Assembly (NCBI GenBank): GCA_036265615.1
Contig: DATAOT010000122.1
Location: forward strand, 1-64,000
Origin: DATAFF01 sp036265615
GTDB lineage: Bacteria > Pseudomonadota > Alphaproteobacteria > Rhizobiales > Aestuariivirgaceae
DNA length: 64,000 bases
Direction of reading: 5' to 3'
Below, piece after piece: positions 43,135-52,185 of this stretch. The position numbers and the translations under genes are program-made. Below the pieces are notes generated by a model. That model did no database searches. It was not told the DNA's origin and saw only the letters and a program-made list of their open reading frames with translations. Position 1 is the first letter of the stretch. Each line of letters opens with the position of its first letter.

Positions 43135-43153
43135 GGTGATCCTCCTGACGGAC

Positions 43154-43177
43154 CGCTATAGTTAAGCGGAAATAGCG
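43154..43177. promoter_or_regulatory. Candidate ModE operator upstream of modA
   Basis: CGCTAT (43154-43159) and ATAGCG (43172-43177) form a perfect inverted repeat with 12 bases between, very similar in half-site and spacing to ModE/Mo-box operators (CGnTATat...ataTAnCG). The site ends 20 bases upstream of the modA start, where binding would block transcription. The spacer is T/A-rich in its left half. Confidence 0.6.
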
Positions 43178-43240
43178 CTGCCGGGCAACACCGTCGCACG
43201 GAAACCCGGGAACGGCACGGTGCGATCCGGCACAGCGCGG

Positions 43241-44449
43241 TCAGGCAGGCAGGGTTGCCGCTGCTCTAGCGCGCCTTTCAGGATGCCGCCGGTCGTTTGC
43301 AGGGCAGGCGCGAACAAGCTCCTTCATGCGGGCCCATGTGTCGTCCCAGGAGGTGGCGGCAAGATAGTCGTCGACCTCGGCGAGCCAGCGCTCCTTGGGC
43401 CGCTGCATGAGAGCGGCAGCCTTCGCGACGAAGCCCGCCGCATCGCTGGCAATCTCGACGAAGCCTCGCTCGCCGTAGGGTCGGACAACATCGGTGATCG
43501 GCGTCGAAACCACCGGCACGCCGCCAGCCAGATATTCGGGCGTCTTGGTCGGGCTGATGAAGCGGGTTGCCTCATTGATCGCGAAGGGCATGATCGCGAC
43601 ATCCCATCCCGCCAGATAGGCAGGCAGTTCGCGATAGTCCCGCGGGCCGATCCAGTGCAGGTTGGGACGCAGCGGCAGCGTCGCGGGGTCGATCTTGACC
43701 ACCGGGCCGATCATGACCAGCTGCCAGCACGGCCGACTGTCGGCGATGCCGGCAACGAGATCGAGATCCATGCGCTCGTCGATCACACCGAAAAAACCGA
43801 GTCGCGGCCCGCCGATCCGGGCCTGATCCGGCGGCTCGGTCATCGACCGGCGCGCATTTGCGAAATGCGAGACCTCGATGCTGCTCGGAAACGGGTGAAT
43901 GTTGTGGTGCCGCCGGCGCTTGGCCTCATAGAGGCTGTGACCGCCGGTGAAGACCACATCGGCCTTGAGGAACAGCTCCCGTTCCAGCACAACCAATTCG
44001 GGTGGGGCGCCGCGAAAGGCTGAGAGCTCGTCCATGTTGTCATAAACGCAGAGGTCGGGCACAAGGTGACGCGAAAAGGTCAGCGCAAAAGGGGTGTAAT
44101 ACCAGGCGATCAGCTTCTCCGGCCTGATTTTGCCGAGAAGGCCGTCCAGCAGTTCACGTTGCCGGCGCGCCCATTCGCGCGGCCTGCAGCCGGAGCGAAG
44201 CACCGGCACGACCACCGTCACACCGTTCGAATGCAGCGTTGACGCGAGCCGGGGCGAGCCGGCCGGCTCAAAGACCGGCTCTTCGAAGAAATAGACGTCG
44301 TAATCCGCCGCGGCGCGGCTCATCAGATGCTGCGGCCGCTGATAGACGAACTCCCATCTGAGATGAGACAGGCAAAGAAGCGTCGGGCGGGAGCTCAGTC
44401 CCAACACGCGCAACTTGTGCTCCTCGCTCAGCGAAAAATCTCGATGCAT
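43241..44449 (-). CDS. Glycosyltransferase, GT4-like
   Basis: 402-residue glycosyltransferase of GT-B fold. The N-terminal half has LLCLSHLRWEFVYQRPQHLM (acceptor side); the C-terminal half has LGFFGVIDERMDLDLV, LHWIGPRDYRELPAYLAGWD and the nucleotide-sugar motif FISPTKTPEYLAGGVPVVST typical of GT4. ATG 44449 has GGAG seven bases upstream; an in-frame start 51 bases earlier is less likely. Orphan between modA and the agmatinase operon. Probably acts in surface polysaccharide synthesis or glycosylates a small molecule; donor and acceptor unknown. Confidence 0.83.
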   Translation of the reverse strand: MHRDFSLSEEHKLRVLGLSSRPTLLCLSHLRWEFVYQRPQHLMSRAAADYDVYFFEEPVFEPAGSPRLASTLHSNGVTVVVPVLRSGCRPREWARRQRELLDGLLGKIRPEKLIAWYYTPFALTFSRHLVPDLCVYDNMDELSAFRGAPPELVVLERELFLKADVVFTGGHSLYEAKRRRHHNIHPFPSSIEVSHFANARRSMTEPPDQARIGGPRLGFFGVIDERMDLDLVAGIADSRPCWQLVMIGPVVKIDPATLPLRPNLHWIGPRDYRELPAYLAGWDVAIMPFAINEATRFISPTKTPEYLAGGVPVVSTPITDVVRPYGERGFVEIASDAAGFVAKAAALMQRPKERWLAEVDDYLAATSWDDTWARMKELVRACPANDRRHPERRARAAATLPA

Positions 44450-44602
44450 GCATCTGCTCCGGTCGGACGACACACATCCGGCCCGAGGAACAACTTGCAA
44501 CGATGTTCCTCATCGAAGATGCGAGCGCAAAACGTCATCGCGCAAACTGAGCAGCCAGGAAGGTTGTTCCGAGCCGAGACGGCCTCGCCGAGAGTTCGGC
44601 TT

Positions 44603-45559
44603 TCAGGTCCTCCGCGGACCGGCGATGCTTTCGGCCGTAATGCAGAGCAGCTCGAACATCAGCACCGCCGCAGCCAAGGCGGTTCCGCCACTTGGATCCA
44701 GCGGGGGCGAGACCTCCACGAGGTCGGCACCCACGATGTTCAGCGGCCGGAGCAGCCGGATCATGGCCTGCGCCTCGCGGGTGGTCAGGCCGCCGATTTC
44801 CGGCGTACCGGTCCCGGGGGCCATGGAAGGATCGATGACATCAATGTCGAAGGAAATGTAGGTCGGTCCGCCAGCAACGATCGAGCGCGCCTCGCTCATG
44901 ATGTCGTTGATGCCACGCTCCACCAGTTCTTCGATGAAGACGATCCGGATTCCGGCATCATTTGCGAAATCGTAGTTGCTGCGATGAGATATGGCGCCAC
45001 GCAGCCCGATCTGAATCATCCTCTTCGGATCGAGCAACCCCTCCTCGATGGCGCGTCGAAATGGTGTTCCATGATTGTAGCGGCTGCCAAAGAAGCTGTC
45101 ATAGGTGTCGGTATGGGCATCGAACTGAATGAGTCCAACAGGGCCGTCCTTGACGATGCCGCGAAGGATCGACAGCGTGATGAGGTGATCACCGCCAATC
45201 GCCAGAGGCACCGCGCCGCTTCGGCGAATGTCGGCAAAGTGCGATGCGATCGTGGTCAGGCTGTCGTCGATGCTGAGGGGGTTGACCGGCGCGTCGCCAC
45301 AATCCGCAACCCTCAGGAGATCGAAGGGCGACACGCCGGTGACGTGGTGGACGCGCCGCACCAGACTCGACTGGTTGCGAATTTCGCGGGGACCATGGCG
45401 TGCCCCGGTCCGGTTGGTGGTGCCGCCATCGAATGGAACGCCGAGGAGAGCGATGTCGACCTCCCTCGGCTTGGCAAAAGGCAACCGCATGAAACTGCAT
45501 GGCCCGGCAAAGCGAGGCACGACCCCTGAATCCAGCGGCTGGAAATCCTCGATGCTCAT
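44603..45559 (-). CDS. Agmatinase/ureohydrolase family protein
   Basis: Mn-dependent arginase-fold hydrolase, 318 residues. Metal ligands are visible in AIGGDHLITL (H), QFDAHTDTYDSFFGSRYNHG (DAHTD) and SFDIDVIDPSMAPG. The DAHTDTY block and the following HGTPFRRAIEEGLLDP resemble agmatinase more than arginase. ATG 45559 follows GGGAGG; upstream in-frame sequence is not homologous. It is the last gene of an operon with a NitT/TauT-type importer and an SDR, so it probably hydrolyses an imported guanidino compound to urea. Agmatine is only the family default. Confidence 0.86.
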   Translation of the reverse strand: MSIEDFQPLDSGVVPRFAGPCSFMRLPFAKPREVDIALLGVPFDGGTTNRTGARHGPREIRNQSSLVRRVHHVTGVSPFDLLRVADCGDAPVNPLSIDDSLTTIASHFADIRRSGAVPLAIGGDHLITLSILRGIVKDGPVGLIQFDAHTDTYDSFFGSRYNHGTPFRRAIEEGLLDPKRMIQIGLRGAISHRSNYDFANDAGIRIVFIEELVERGINDIMSEARSIVAGGPTYISFDIDVIDPSMAPGTGTPEIGGLTTREAQAMIRLLRPLNIVGADLVEVSPPLDPSGGTALAAAVLMFELLCITAESIAGPRRT

Positions 45560-45591
45560 ATCCACCTCCCGGTTCGCGGCATGGTTCCGCG

Positions 45592-46359
45592 CTAAAACAT
45601 GACTGCGCCGCCATTTGGACTGATGCATTGCCCGGTGATGAAGGTCGCTCCGGGACCTGCGAGAAATACTGCCGCGCCGGCGATCTCCTCGGGCTGCGCA
45701 ATTCGGCCGAGCGGGATGTCCGTTTCCTTGGCCAGCGTCTCCGGCGCGGTCGAGTCGGCTTCCAGCATGGCGGTATCGGTTGGACCCGGAGCGATGGCAT
45801 TGACGAGAATGTCGGGCGCGAATTCACGTGCCCAGGAGCGGGTCATCGAGATGATCCCGCCCTTCGAGGCGCAATAGATCGAGGTGTTGGCGCGCCCAAG
45901 GTAGGCAAGCTCCGATGCGATGTTGATAACGCGACCGGATCGCTGCTTGACCATGTGGCGCAGAGCTTCGCGGCCGACTAGAAACGAACCCTTGAGATTG
46001 ACAGCGATGACGGCGTCGAAATCCCCGGCGGTGGTTTCAAGCAGCGGCTTCTCGATCAATATCCCGGCATTGTTCACGACAATGTCGATGTTGCCGAGCT
46101 GGCTTGCGGCATTGGCGACTGCCGATATCACCTGCCCCTCGTCGGCGACGTCGGCCTGAACGGCAAGCGCGCTGCCGCCGGCGGCGGCAATCGCGTCGAC
46201 AACGGCCGTGATCTTGTCAAGCGGCGCGCGATCGACAAGGCAGAGGCTACACCCCTCCTGAGACAGCGCCACCGCTATGGCACGGCCGATGCCGCTCGCG
46301 GCGCCGGTGACGATCGCTGATTTGCCTGCCAGTGTCGCGTTCAATCGATGGGATGGCAT
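45592..46359 (-). CDS. SDR family oxidoreductase
   Basis: 255-residue short-chain dehydrogenase: VTGAASGIGRAIAVALS, NNAGILIEKPL, catalytic serine in INIASELAYLG and YCASKGGIISM, with the end FITGQCISPNGGAVMF. Downstream of the importer ATPase (17-base gap) and upstream of the ureohydrolase (32-base gap) on the same strand, so a single operon is likely. It could oxidise a hydroxylated guanidino acid or its product; substrate not known. Confidence 0.9.
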   Translation of the reverse strand: MPSHRLNATLAGKSAIVTGAASGIGRAIAVALSQEGCSLCLVDRAPLDKITAVVDAIAAAGGSALAVQADVADEGQVISAVANAASQLGNIDIVVNNAGILIEKPLLETTAGDFDAVIAVNLKGSFLVGREALRHMVKQRSGRVINIASELAYLGRANTSIYCASKGGIISMTRSWAREFAPDILVNAIAPGPTDTAMLEADSTAPETLAKETDIPLGRIAQPEEIAGAAVFLAGPGATFITGQCISPNGGAVMF

Positions 46360-46376
46360 TGGATCACACCTGCAAT

Positions 46377-47189
46377 CTATTCCTGCTCAGTTGTTTCGAG
46401 TCTCAGCTCTTCGTTGCGGATCAGCGCCAGCACCTCCCGTCGGAGCTTGCGAAAGGCTGGAAGCTCCATCACGTCCAAGGTCCGATCCCTGGGCAGCTCG
46501 GCTCTCACCTCGATATCCTTCAACACTCTCGCGGGTCGGGCCGAGAAGACGATGATGCGATCAGCGAGGAAGACTGCCTCATCGACGTCATGGGTCGTGA
46601 AGATGATGGTCTTGCGCTCGACCTTGCGCAGCCCCAAGAGCTGAAGTTGCAGCCGCTCGCGGGTCAGCGCATCGAGTGCCCCGAAGGGTTCATCCATCAG
46701 CAGCACGAGGGGGTCTGCGGCAAGCGTTCGCGCGATCGCTACCCGCTGACGCATGCCGCCGGAAATTCGGTTGATGTAGAAATCGCTGAACGGCGCGAGG
46801 CCGACGATCTCGAGATAGTGCTGAGCGATGCGGTCCTTCTCGGTTTCCGATACGTCGCGACGGTAGCGCAGGCCGAAGCGGATGTTGCGCAGAACTGTCA
46901 GCCATGGAAACGACGAATAGGACTGGAACACCATCCCTTTTTCGCGACTGGGTCCGGCTACAGGCTCACCCTTGAGAAGGACATAGCCCGTGGTCGGCCT
47001 CTCCAGTCCTCCGACCATGCGCATGACCGTTGTCTTGCCACACCCCGACGGGCCGACAAACACCACGAATTCACCCTCGTTGATCGACAGGTCAAGCGGG
47101 TCGATCACCGGGACATCCCGACCGTTCTCCTGCTCGAAGATCTTGGTCAGCTCCCGGAATTCAATGAAACCAGCTCCGTTGGTCATCAT
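46377..47189 (-). CDS. NitT/TauT-type ABC transporter ATP-binding protein
   Basis: 270-residue ATPase of the nitrate/sulfonate/taurine-like importer family. Walker A VGPSGCGKTTVMRMV, Q-loop VFQSYSSFPWLTV, signature RISGGMRQRVAIARTL (with the family-typical GGMRQR), Walker B VLLMDEPFGALD and histidine in FTTHDVDEAVFLADRI. Begins 4 bases after the permease gene ends. Confidence 0.92.
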   Translation of the reverse strand: MMTNGAGFIEFRELTKIFEQENGRDVPVIDPLDLSINEGEFVVFVGPSGCGKTTVMRMVGGLERPTTGYVLLKGEPVAGPSREKGMVFQSYSSFPWLTVLRNIRFGLRYRRDVSETEKDRIAQHYLEIVGLAPFSDFYINRISGGMRQRVAIARTLAADPLVLLMDEPFGALDALTRERLQLQLLGLRKVERKTIIFTTHDVDEAVFLADRIIVFSARPARVLKDIEVRAELPRDRTLDVMELPAFRKLRREVLALIRNEELRLETTEQE

Positions 47190-47193
47190 GCTT

Positions 47194-48087
47194 TCAGGTC
47201 AGGTAGCGGAACCAGCGGCGGTGCAGCAGACGGATGATCTGGTCGGAAACAAGGCCGATGATGCCGATCGTCAGGATTCCGGCGAAGACCTCGGGCGTCT
47301 TGCCATAGCGCCGCGCCGTCCAAAGTTCGTAGCCAATGCCGGAATTCGCCGCAACGATCTCCGCGACGATGAGATAGGTCCAGCACCACCCCAGCGTGAT
47401 GCGCAAGCTGTCGATCATGTTGGGCAGCATGGCAGGGAACAACACATCCCTGATCAGGGGAAACTGGCGGGCCCCGAGCGTGCGCCCGGTCTCGATGAAT
47501 TCGATGGGGACGCGCCGAGCATCGTCGGCAACCAGCAGGACGAGCTGAAAAAACGTCCCGATCCAGAGCAGCGCAATTTTCGAGCTTTCGCCGATTCCAA
47601 GCCAGATCAGGGTCAAAGGCACGAGCGCCGGCACCGGGAGATAACGGATGAAGTCGATGAGCGGGACGGTGAACGCGCCAACGCCGCGGTAGCAGCTCAT
47701 CAGGATTCCGATGGGGACCGCCATCACGACAGACACCAGAAAAGCCGCCCACACCCGCCCGATGCTGATGGCGATATCCTGCACGTAATCGCTGGTCGTC
47801 AACATGGTGTAAAGTGCTGCGACCACCGCGCCGGGGGACGGCAGGAACTGCGGCTTGATCAGTCCGAAACGGGTGATCAAGTCCCAGGCGACCACCACGA
47901 AGAGGAAAGCGCCGATCCCGATCCCGATCTCAAGCCTTGGCCGTGCTGCTCCCCGGAAAGCAAGCAGTTCCCGCCAGCTGCTGTGCTTCCGCTGGGCGGC
48001 AATCGATGGAGATCGGGCACGCGACCGCTCGGTACCGGTATAATTCACCGGAACCGGTACGGTGGTTGATACCTGCCTCTCTGTCAC
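47194..48087 (-). CDS. NitT/TauT-type ABC transporter permease
   Basis: 297-residue permease (SsuC/TauC-like). An N-terminal polar tail of about 50 residues precedes six membrane helices; motifs include FGLIKPQFLPSPGAVVAAL, RYLPVPALVPLTLIWLGIGE and the EAA loop ETGRTLGARQFPLIRDVLFP. Follows the binding-protein gene by 27 bases and precedes the ATPase. Confidence 0.92.
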   Translation of the reverse strand: MTERQVSTTVPVPVNYTGTERSRARSPSIAAQRKHSSWRELLAFRGAARPRLEIGIGIGAFLFVVVAWDLITRFGLIKPQFLPSPGAVVAALYTMLTTSDYVQDIAISIGRVWAAFLVSVVMAVPIGILMSCYRGVGAFTVPLIDFIRYLPVPALVPLTLIWLGIGESSKIALLWIGTFFQLVLLVADDARRVPIEFIETGRTLGARQFPLIRDVLFPAMLPNMIDSLRITLGWCWTYLIVAEIVAANSGIGYELWTARRYGKTPEVFAGILTIGIIGLVSDQIIRLLHRRWFRYLT

Positions 48088-48114
48088 CTGGAGACTTGGC
48101 CTCCGGCCAGCAGA

Positions 48115-49146
48115 CTATTGCCAGTTCTTGTCGACCTGATTGATGAAGCTGTTGTCGAGATGATCCTCGGGATTGAGCTTAACATCGGATGAGCCAAATT
48201 CGAGATTGAGGTCCATTGCCTCGCGGAACACTTCGAAGATCCGTCCCTCCTGGCCCTTGGTGCCCATCAGCTGGATTGCATTCTCATACGGCGTGTAGTG
48301 AAAATTCGGCAGCGTTGCCTTGAAGTCGTCGGGAGTGATCGAGAACTGCTTGGCGATGATCGGAATGGCCTTGTCCTGGTTCTTGTTGAAGTAGTCGATG
48401 GCCCGATAGACGGCGCGCAGGAACTTGACATATTTTTCGGGGTGAGCCCGCAGCTCACCCGTGTGGGCGATGATGCCGTCCAGGATCAGATCATCATAAT
48501 CCTTGGAAGACGCGACGATATGGGCCCCGCGCTCCTTGTGGGCGGCGACAACCTGGGTCAACACCGGCTCATAGGTCCCGACGGCTGCCACATTCGAATC
48601 GGCAAAGACGCCGATAGCATCGGCTGCCGCAATGTCGGAGAGCTTGGTATCCTTGATGGACAGATTGCATTGCTTCTTGAGCGCCATCTGCATGATGAGG
48701 CGGGCCGGCAGATTGGGCTCGACCGCGATCGTCTTGCCCTTCAAGTCGCACACGGTCTTGATCGACTGGTCAGCCGCCCACCCGTCGCCGCCGGTCGAAA
48801 CATCGATGGTGCCGATGATGATCCCTTGGGTGTTCTTTCGGCGGCCAAGCCCCTGGAATTCGCCAACGGTGCGCAGATAGCAGTCGATATCACCGCGCTC
48901 CATGGCGGCAACACCGTTCGGCATGTCGTCGTCCAAAATCTCGGTAACCGTCAGGCCTTCGTCCTTGAAGTATCCGAGCTCATTGGCGAGATGAACGGGC
49001 CCGAAGCCGACCCAGACCGGGTACATGCAGGTAACCTTGTCCGCTTCACCGACGGCCGCCTGGACGCTGCCGCGGCCAAAGAGGCCGAGGAAAAGAGCGG
49101 CCATCACGCAGATCCAGAGGGCGATCTTTCGGTTGCTCGTCGCCAT
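48115..49146 (-). CDS. NitT/TauT-type ABC transporter substrate-binding protein
   Basis: 343-residue periplasmic protein of the NMT1/ThiY-SsuA group. ATG 49146 (GGAGG eight bases upstream) starts a signal peptide ending about residue 30 (VQA). The mature part has YPVWVGFGPVHLANELGYFK, followed by AMERGDIDCYLRTVGEFQGLG and LKGKTIAVEPNLPARLIMQM. First gene of the operon leading to the ureohydrolase; divergent from the DUF6282 gene. Ligand unknown; the neighbours suggest a guanidino or amine compound. Confidence 0.9.
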   Translation of the reverse strand: MATSNRKIALWICVMAALFLGLFGRGSVQAAVGEADKVTCMYPVWVGFGPVHLANELGYFKDEGLTVTEILDDDMPNGVAAMERGDIDCYLRTVGEFQGLGRRKNTQGIIIGTIDVSTGGDGWAADQSIKTVCDLKGKTIAVEPNLPARLIMQMALKKQCNLSIKDTKLSDIAAADAIGVFADSNVAAVGTYEPVLTQVVAAHKERGAHIVASSKDYDDLILDGIIAHTGELRAHPEKYVKFLRAVYRAIDYFNKNQDKAIPIIAKQFSITPDDFKATLPNFHYTPYENAIQLMGTKGQEGRIFEVFREAMDLNLEFGSSDVKLNPEDHLDNSFINQVDKNWQ

Positions 49147-49281
49147 AGGTCCTACCTCCACTGAAGCTATTGTCTCGCTGCCGGAAAAGCCTATTCAATG
49201 CATATCGGATTGCCAAGAAGGAGTTGCTTCCAGAATGGAACAGACCAACCGCCTCTGACGGTGCGGAATCGAGGTATTCGG

Positions 49282-50247
49282 ATGTTCGAGGATTTGAACA
49301 GGCTGACGGAGGCATTGCGTGAAGAAGGCGTGGTCGACACGCACTATCATGTCGGCCCCGAGCTGATCGTGCGCCGCTATGACGTCAAGACGCTTGCCGA
49401 CGTGGCGGTGCCGTTCGGTGCCACATTGGTGCTCAAGAATCATACGTACCCTACGACACCGCTGGCATCACTTGCCCGTGCCCACTTCGATGCCCGATTC
49501 TTTGGCGGCATCGTCCTCAATCGCTATGTCGGCGGCCTCAACCCACAAGCGGTGGAAAGCGCTTGTTCCGGCAATCGCACTTATGCGAGCCGCGGGGAGC
49601 CGGACCCCTCGCCCGTGGTTGTATGGATGCCGACGGTCCATGCCCGTTCGCACCTCCAGGTGCATGGTTTCGCATTCGATCCGCGCTGGTCAGGGTGCTG
49701 CACCCATGGTCACGCCGACCACACGGATCCGAATTCGAGAACGGCCGCGGAACCGGTCATCGTCTTCGAAGACAATGGATGCCCTGCCCCGGAGCTGATC
49801 CCGACGCTGGAGGCGATCGCGCGCAACAATTGCGTTCTGGCGAGCGGCCACCTGCATGCGGAAGAAGTCAAGAGGCTGGTTCCGATGGCGCTCGAGATTG
49901 GCGTCAAGCGCATCATCCTGACGCACCCGCATTACCCCTCGATCAGACTGGTGGACGAGGATCTCAAAATGCTGAGCCTGCATCCGGAGGTTTTCATCGA
50001 GCACTGTTTTGCCATTCACACCCAGGACGGCGTGCCGCTTGAAGCCTATGCGGATTCGATCAACGTCACCGGGTCGGAGCAGGTTCTGCTGTCGACGGAT
50101 TTCGGTCAGGTATCGAGTGATCCGTTCCCGGAGGGAACGCTGCGCTATGCCGCCGCACTGGCAAGTCTGCTCAAAGGAAAGGTGTCCCGCGCGGCATTTC
50201 TGCGGATGTTCACCAGCAATGGGAGGCGGGCGCTCGGAATTGCGTAG
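49282..50247 (+). CDS. DUF6282 family amidohydrolase-like protein
   Basis: 321-residue protein of the metal-dependent hydrolase type. Potential metal ligands: DTHYHVGPE near residue 19 (HxH), THGHADHTDPN, ASGHLHAEE, LTHPHY and LSTDFGQ near the C-terminus, a set consistent with a TIM-barrel amidohydrolase. ATG 49282 has GAGG seven bases upstream. It is divergent from the NitT/TauT importer and convergent with the sugar importer, so either could supply its substrate. Reaction unknown. Confidence 0.78.
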   Translation: MFEDLNRLTEALREEGVVDTHYHVGPELIVRRYDVKTLADVAVPFGATLVLKNHTYPTTPLASLARAHFDARFFGGIVLNRYVGGLNPQAVESACSGNRTYASRGEPDPSPVVVWMPTVHARSHLQVHGFAFDPRWSGCCTHGHADHTDPNSRTAAEPVIVFEDNGCPAPELIPTLEAIARNNCVLASGHLHAEEVKRLVPMALEIGVKRIILTHPHYPSIRLVDEDLKMLSLHPEVFIEHCFAIHTQDGVPLEAYADSINVTGSEQVLLSTDFGQVSSDPFPEGTLRYAAALASLLKGKVSRAAFLRMFTSNGRRALGIA

Positions 50248-50251
50248 CGCT

Positions 50252-51202
50252 TCAGGCCAGACCTTTGTTCCGGCTGCCGCTCGCGGTGATGATGGCAACG
50301 ATGACCAATCCGGTCAGGAGCAACCGAACGCCGGCGCTCACGCCGAAGGTGTTCAGCATGGTGAGGAGCAGCACCAGGAAGAGGGCCGCGCCCCAGATGC
50401 CAGGGACGTTGGCCTTGCCGCCGGCGACCGATGTGCCGCCGATCACAACCACGGCGATCGAAGCAAGAAGATACTCGTTGCCGATGTCGACATTGGCGCC
50501 GCGGAAATAGCCGGCGAGCAAAGCTCCGTTGAGGCCCCCCAGCAAGCCGGAGAGCGTGTAGGTGAGAAACCGCACACGACCGACCTTGACTCCCGCAAGC
50601 CAGGCGGCGCGCGGATTCTGTCCGATGGCGGCAACCGAGCGGCCATAGACCGTTCGCTGCAGCACGAGGGCTGCCGCGACCGAGAACAGCGCCGTCAGAA
50701 TGGCGAGGACGGGAATGCCGGCGAACTGCAGATTGGTGAAATCGGCGAAGCCGGGAGGCGGCTTGATCTGCAGTCCACGCCCATAGCTGATGTCTATGGA
50801 CTGGATGATGAAGCTCGCCGACAAGGTGGCAATGATCGGGGGAATGCGCAGAGCCCAGATCATCAGATAATTGGTTGCGCCGATGGCGGCACCGGTCGCG
50901 AGAGCAGCGGCAAGCCCAAGTGGCACCAGGGCGTCGCTGCCGCCCATCACCTTCATGGCCACGGCGCTTGCCAGTCCGATATTGGCCGGAAGAGAGAGAT
51001 CGACATTGCCTGGTCCGAGCGTGATGACGAACATCTGCCCGATGCCGACGATGACCATGAACACAGCGAGCGAGAGCGCAGCGGTGATCATGCCCCCTGC
51101 CCCGTGCCCGCCAGTGAAAGCAATCGCCGCGAGCCACACTGCAAGCGCGCCGACAAACGACCATATCCATGGACGCGCTACGATGTTCAGTGTCCAGCTC
51201 AC
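50252..51202 (-). CDS. RbsC-type sugar ABC transporter permease, second
   Basis: 316-residue permease of the ribose/xylose family. GTG start overlaps the stop of the other permease as GTGA. About eight to ten helices with ITLGPGNVDLSLPANIGLAS, TVYGRSVAAIGQNPRAAWLA (cytoplasmic loop that contacts the ATPase) and IAVVVIGGTSVAGGKANVPG. Last gene of the importer operon; converges on the DUF6282 gene with a 4-base gap. Confidence 0.92.
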   Translation of the reverse strand: MSWTLNIVARPWIWSFVGALAVWLAAIAFTGGHGAGGMITAALSLAVFMVIVGIGQMFVITLGPGNVDLSLPANIGLASAVAMKVMGGSDALVPLGLAAALATGAAIGATNYLMIWALRIPPIIATLSASFIIQSIDISYGRGLQIKPPPGFADFTNLQFAGIPVLAILTALFSVAAALVLQRTVYGRSVAAIGQNPRAAWLAGVKVGRVRFLTYTLSGLLGGLNGALLAGYFRGANVDIGNEYLLASIAVVVIGGTSVAGGKANVPGIWGAALFLVLLLTMLNTFGVSAGVRLLLTGLVIVAIITASGSRNKGLA

Positions 51203-52185
51203 TGAGTCAGTGCCTCCTGCCGGCTGAGCAGCGCGCGCGCCGCGAGCACAATGATCAGGATCGCTCCATTGGCGCCGACCTGCCAATCCGGAGGAATGCG
51301 CATGAAAGTCAGCAGCGGCGAGGCAGCCAGCGCCAGAGTGAGCGCGCCGAGCACCGCACCCACCGGCGATACCCGCCCGCCGACAAACTCGCCGCCGCCA
51401 AGGATCACTCCGGCGATGGAAAGAAGGGTGTAGCCATTGCCGATATTCGCGTCGGCAGACGTGGTGGTTCCGATCAATGCCAGGCCCGAAGCGACGCCAA
51501 ACATGCCGGCGAGCGTAAACAGCGTCACCTTGGTCTTGAACAGCGACCAACCGGCCCGGCTCATCGCGAGCGGATTACCGCCGGAACCGCGCAGGATCGT
51601 ACCGTAGGAGGTGCGCATCAAACCGACATGGGCGACCGCTGCGATGACGATCGCGGCGAGGATCGGGAATGGTATCCAGGGTGGCTTCAGGCCCATGAGT
51701 TGCTGAAGCCATTCGGGCGCGGCACCGCCCGGCTTGGGCAGGAGCAAAATCGCGAGCCCCTGCCACACGAAGCTCATACCCAGCGTCACTACGATCGAGG
51801 GCAGCGAGCGCAGATAAATCAGGGCGCCGAGGGCGGCATACACCCCGACCGACCCTATCAGCATCAGGGCGCCGATCAGGGGCGCCTCGCGCAGCCAGGT
51901 GGCGGTAACGCAGCCCACAAAACCGACAAAGGTGCCGATCGAAAGATCGAGGTCGTTTCCAGTCATGACGAACATCTGCGCGATCGTCGCGAGCGCAATG
52001 GGAATCGCCAGATTGAGCATCAGCGTGAAGCCGAAATAGCTCATGGCGCGGGGATTGAGCCAGGCGATGCCGATCAAGATGAGCACGAGCGAGAGCGCGG
52101 GCAGCAGCGATCGCAGCAGACGACGCGGCGCCTGGCCTGTGAGAACCAGGCGACGTGATTTGCCTTCTAGGCTGAGGTCAGCCAT
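51199..52185 (-). CDS. RbsC-type sugar ABC transporter permease, first
   Basis: 328-residue permease with TGNDLDLSIGTFVGFVGCVT, TSYGTILRGSGGNPLAMSRA and LSIAGVILGGGEFVGGRVSP. The start overlaps the end of the ATPase gene by 19 bases. Pairs with the second permease as a heterodimer. Confidence 0.92.
   Translation of the reverse strand: MADLSLEGKSRRLVLTGQAPRRLLRSLLPALSLVLILIGIAWLNPRAMSYFGFTLMLNLAIPIALATIAQMFVMTGNDLDLSIGTFVGFVGCVTATWLREAPLIGALMLIGSVGVYAALGALIYLRSLPSIVVTLGMSFVWQGLAILLLPKPGGAAPEWLQQLMGLKPPWIPFPILAAIVIAAVAHVGLMRTSYGTILRGSGGNPLAMSRAGWSLFKTKVTLFTLAGMFGVASGLALIGTTTSADANIGNGYTLLSIAGVILGGGEFVGGRVSPVGAVLGALTLALAASPLLTFMRIPPDWQVGANGAILIIVLAARALLSRQEALTQ

Noticed and set aside
44603..49146. 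Guanidine carboxylase/allophanate hydrolase-type guanidine operon
   Set aside because: No urea/guanidine carboxylase, allophanate hydrolase or HypA/HypB-like Ni-insertion genes are present; only the importer type is similar.
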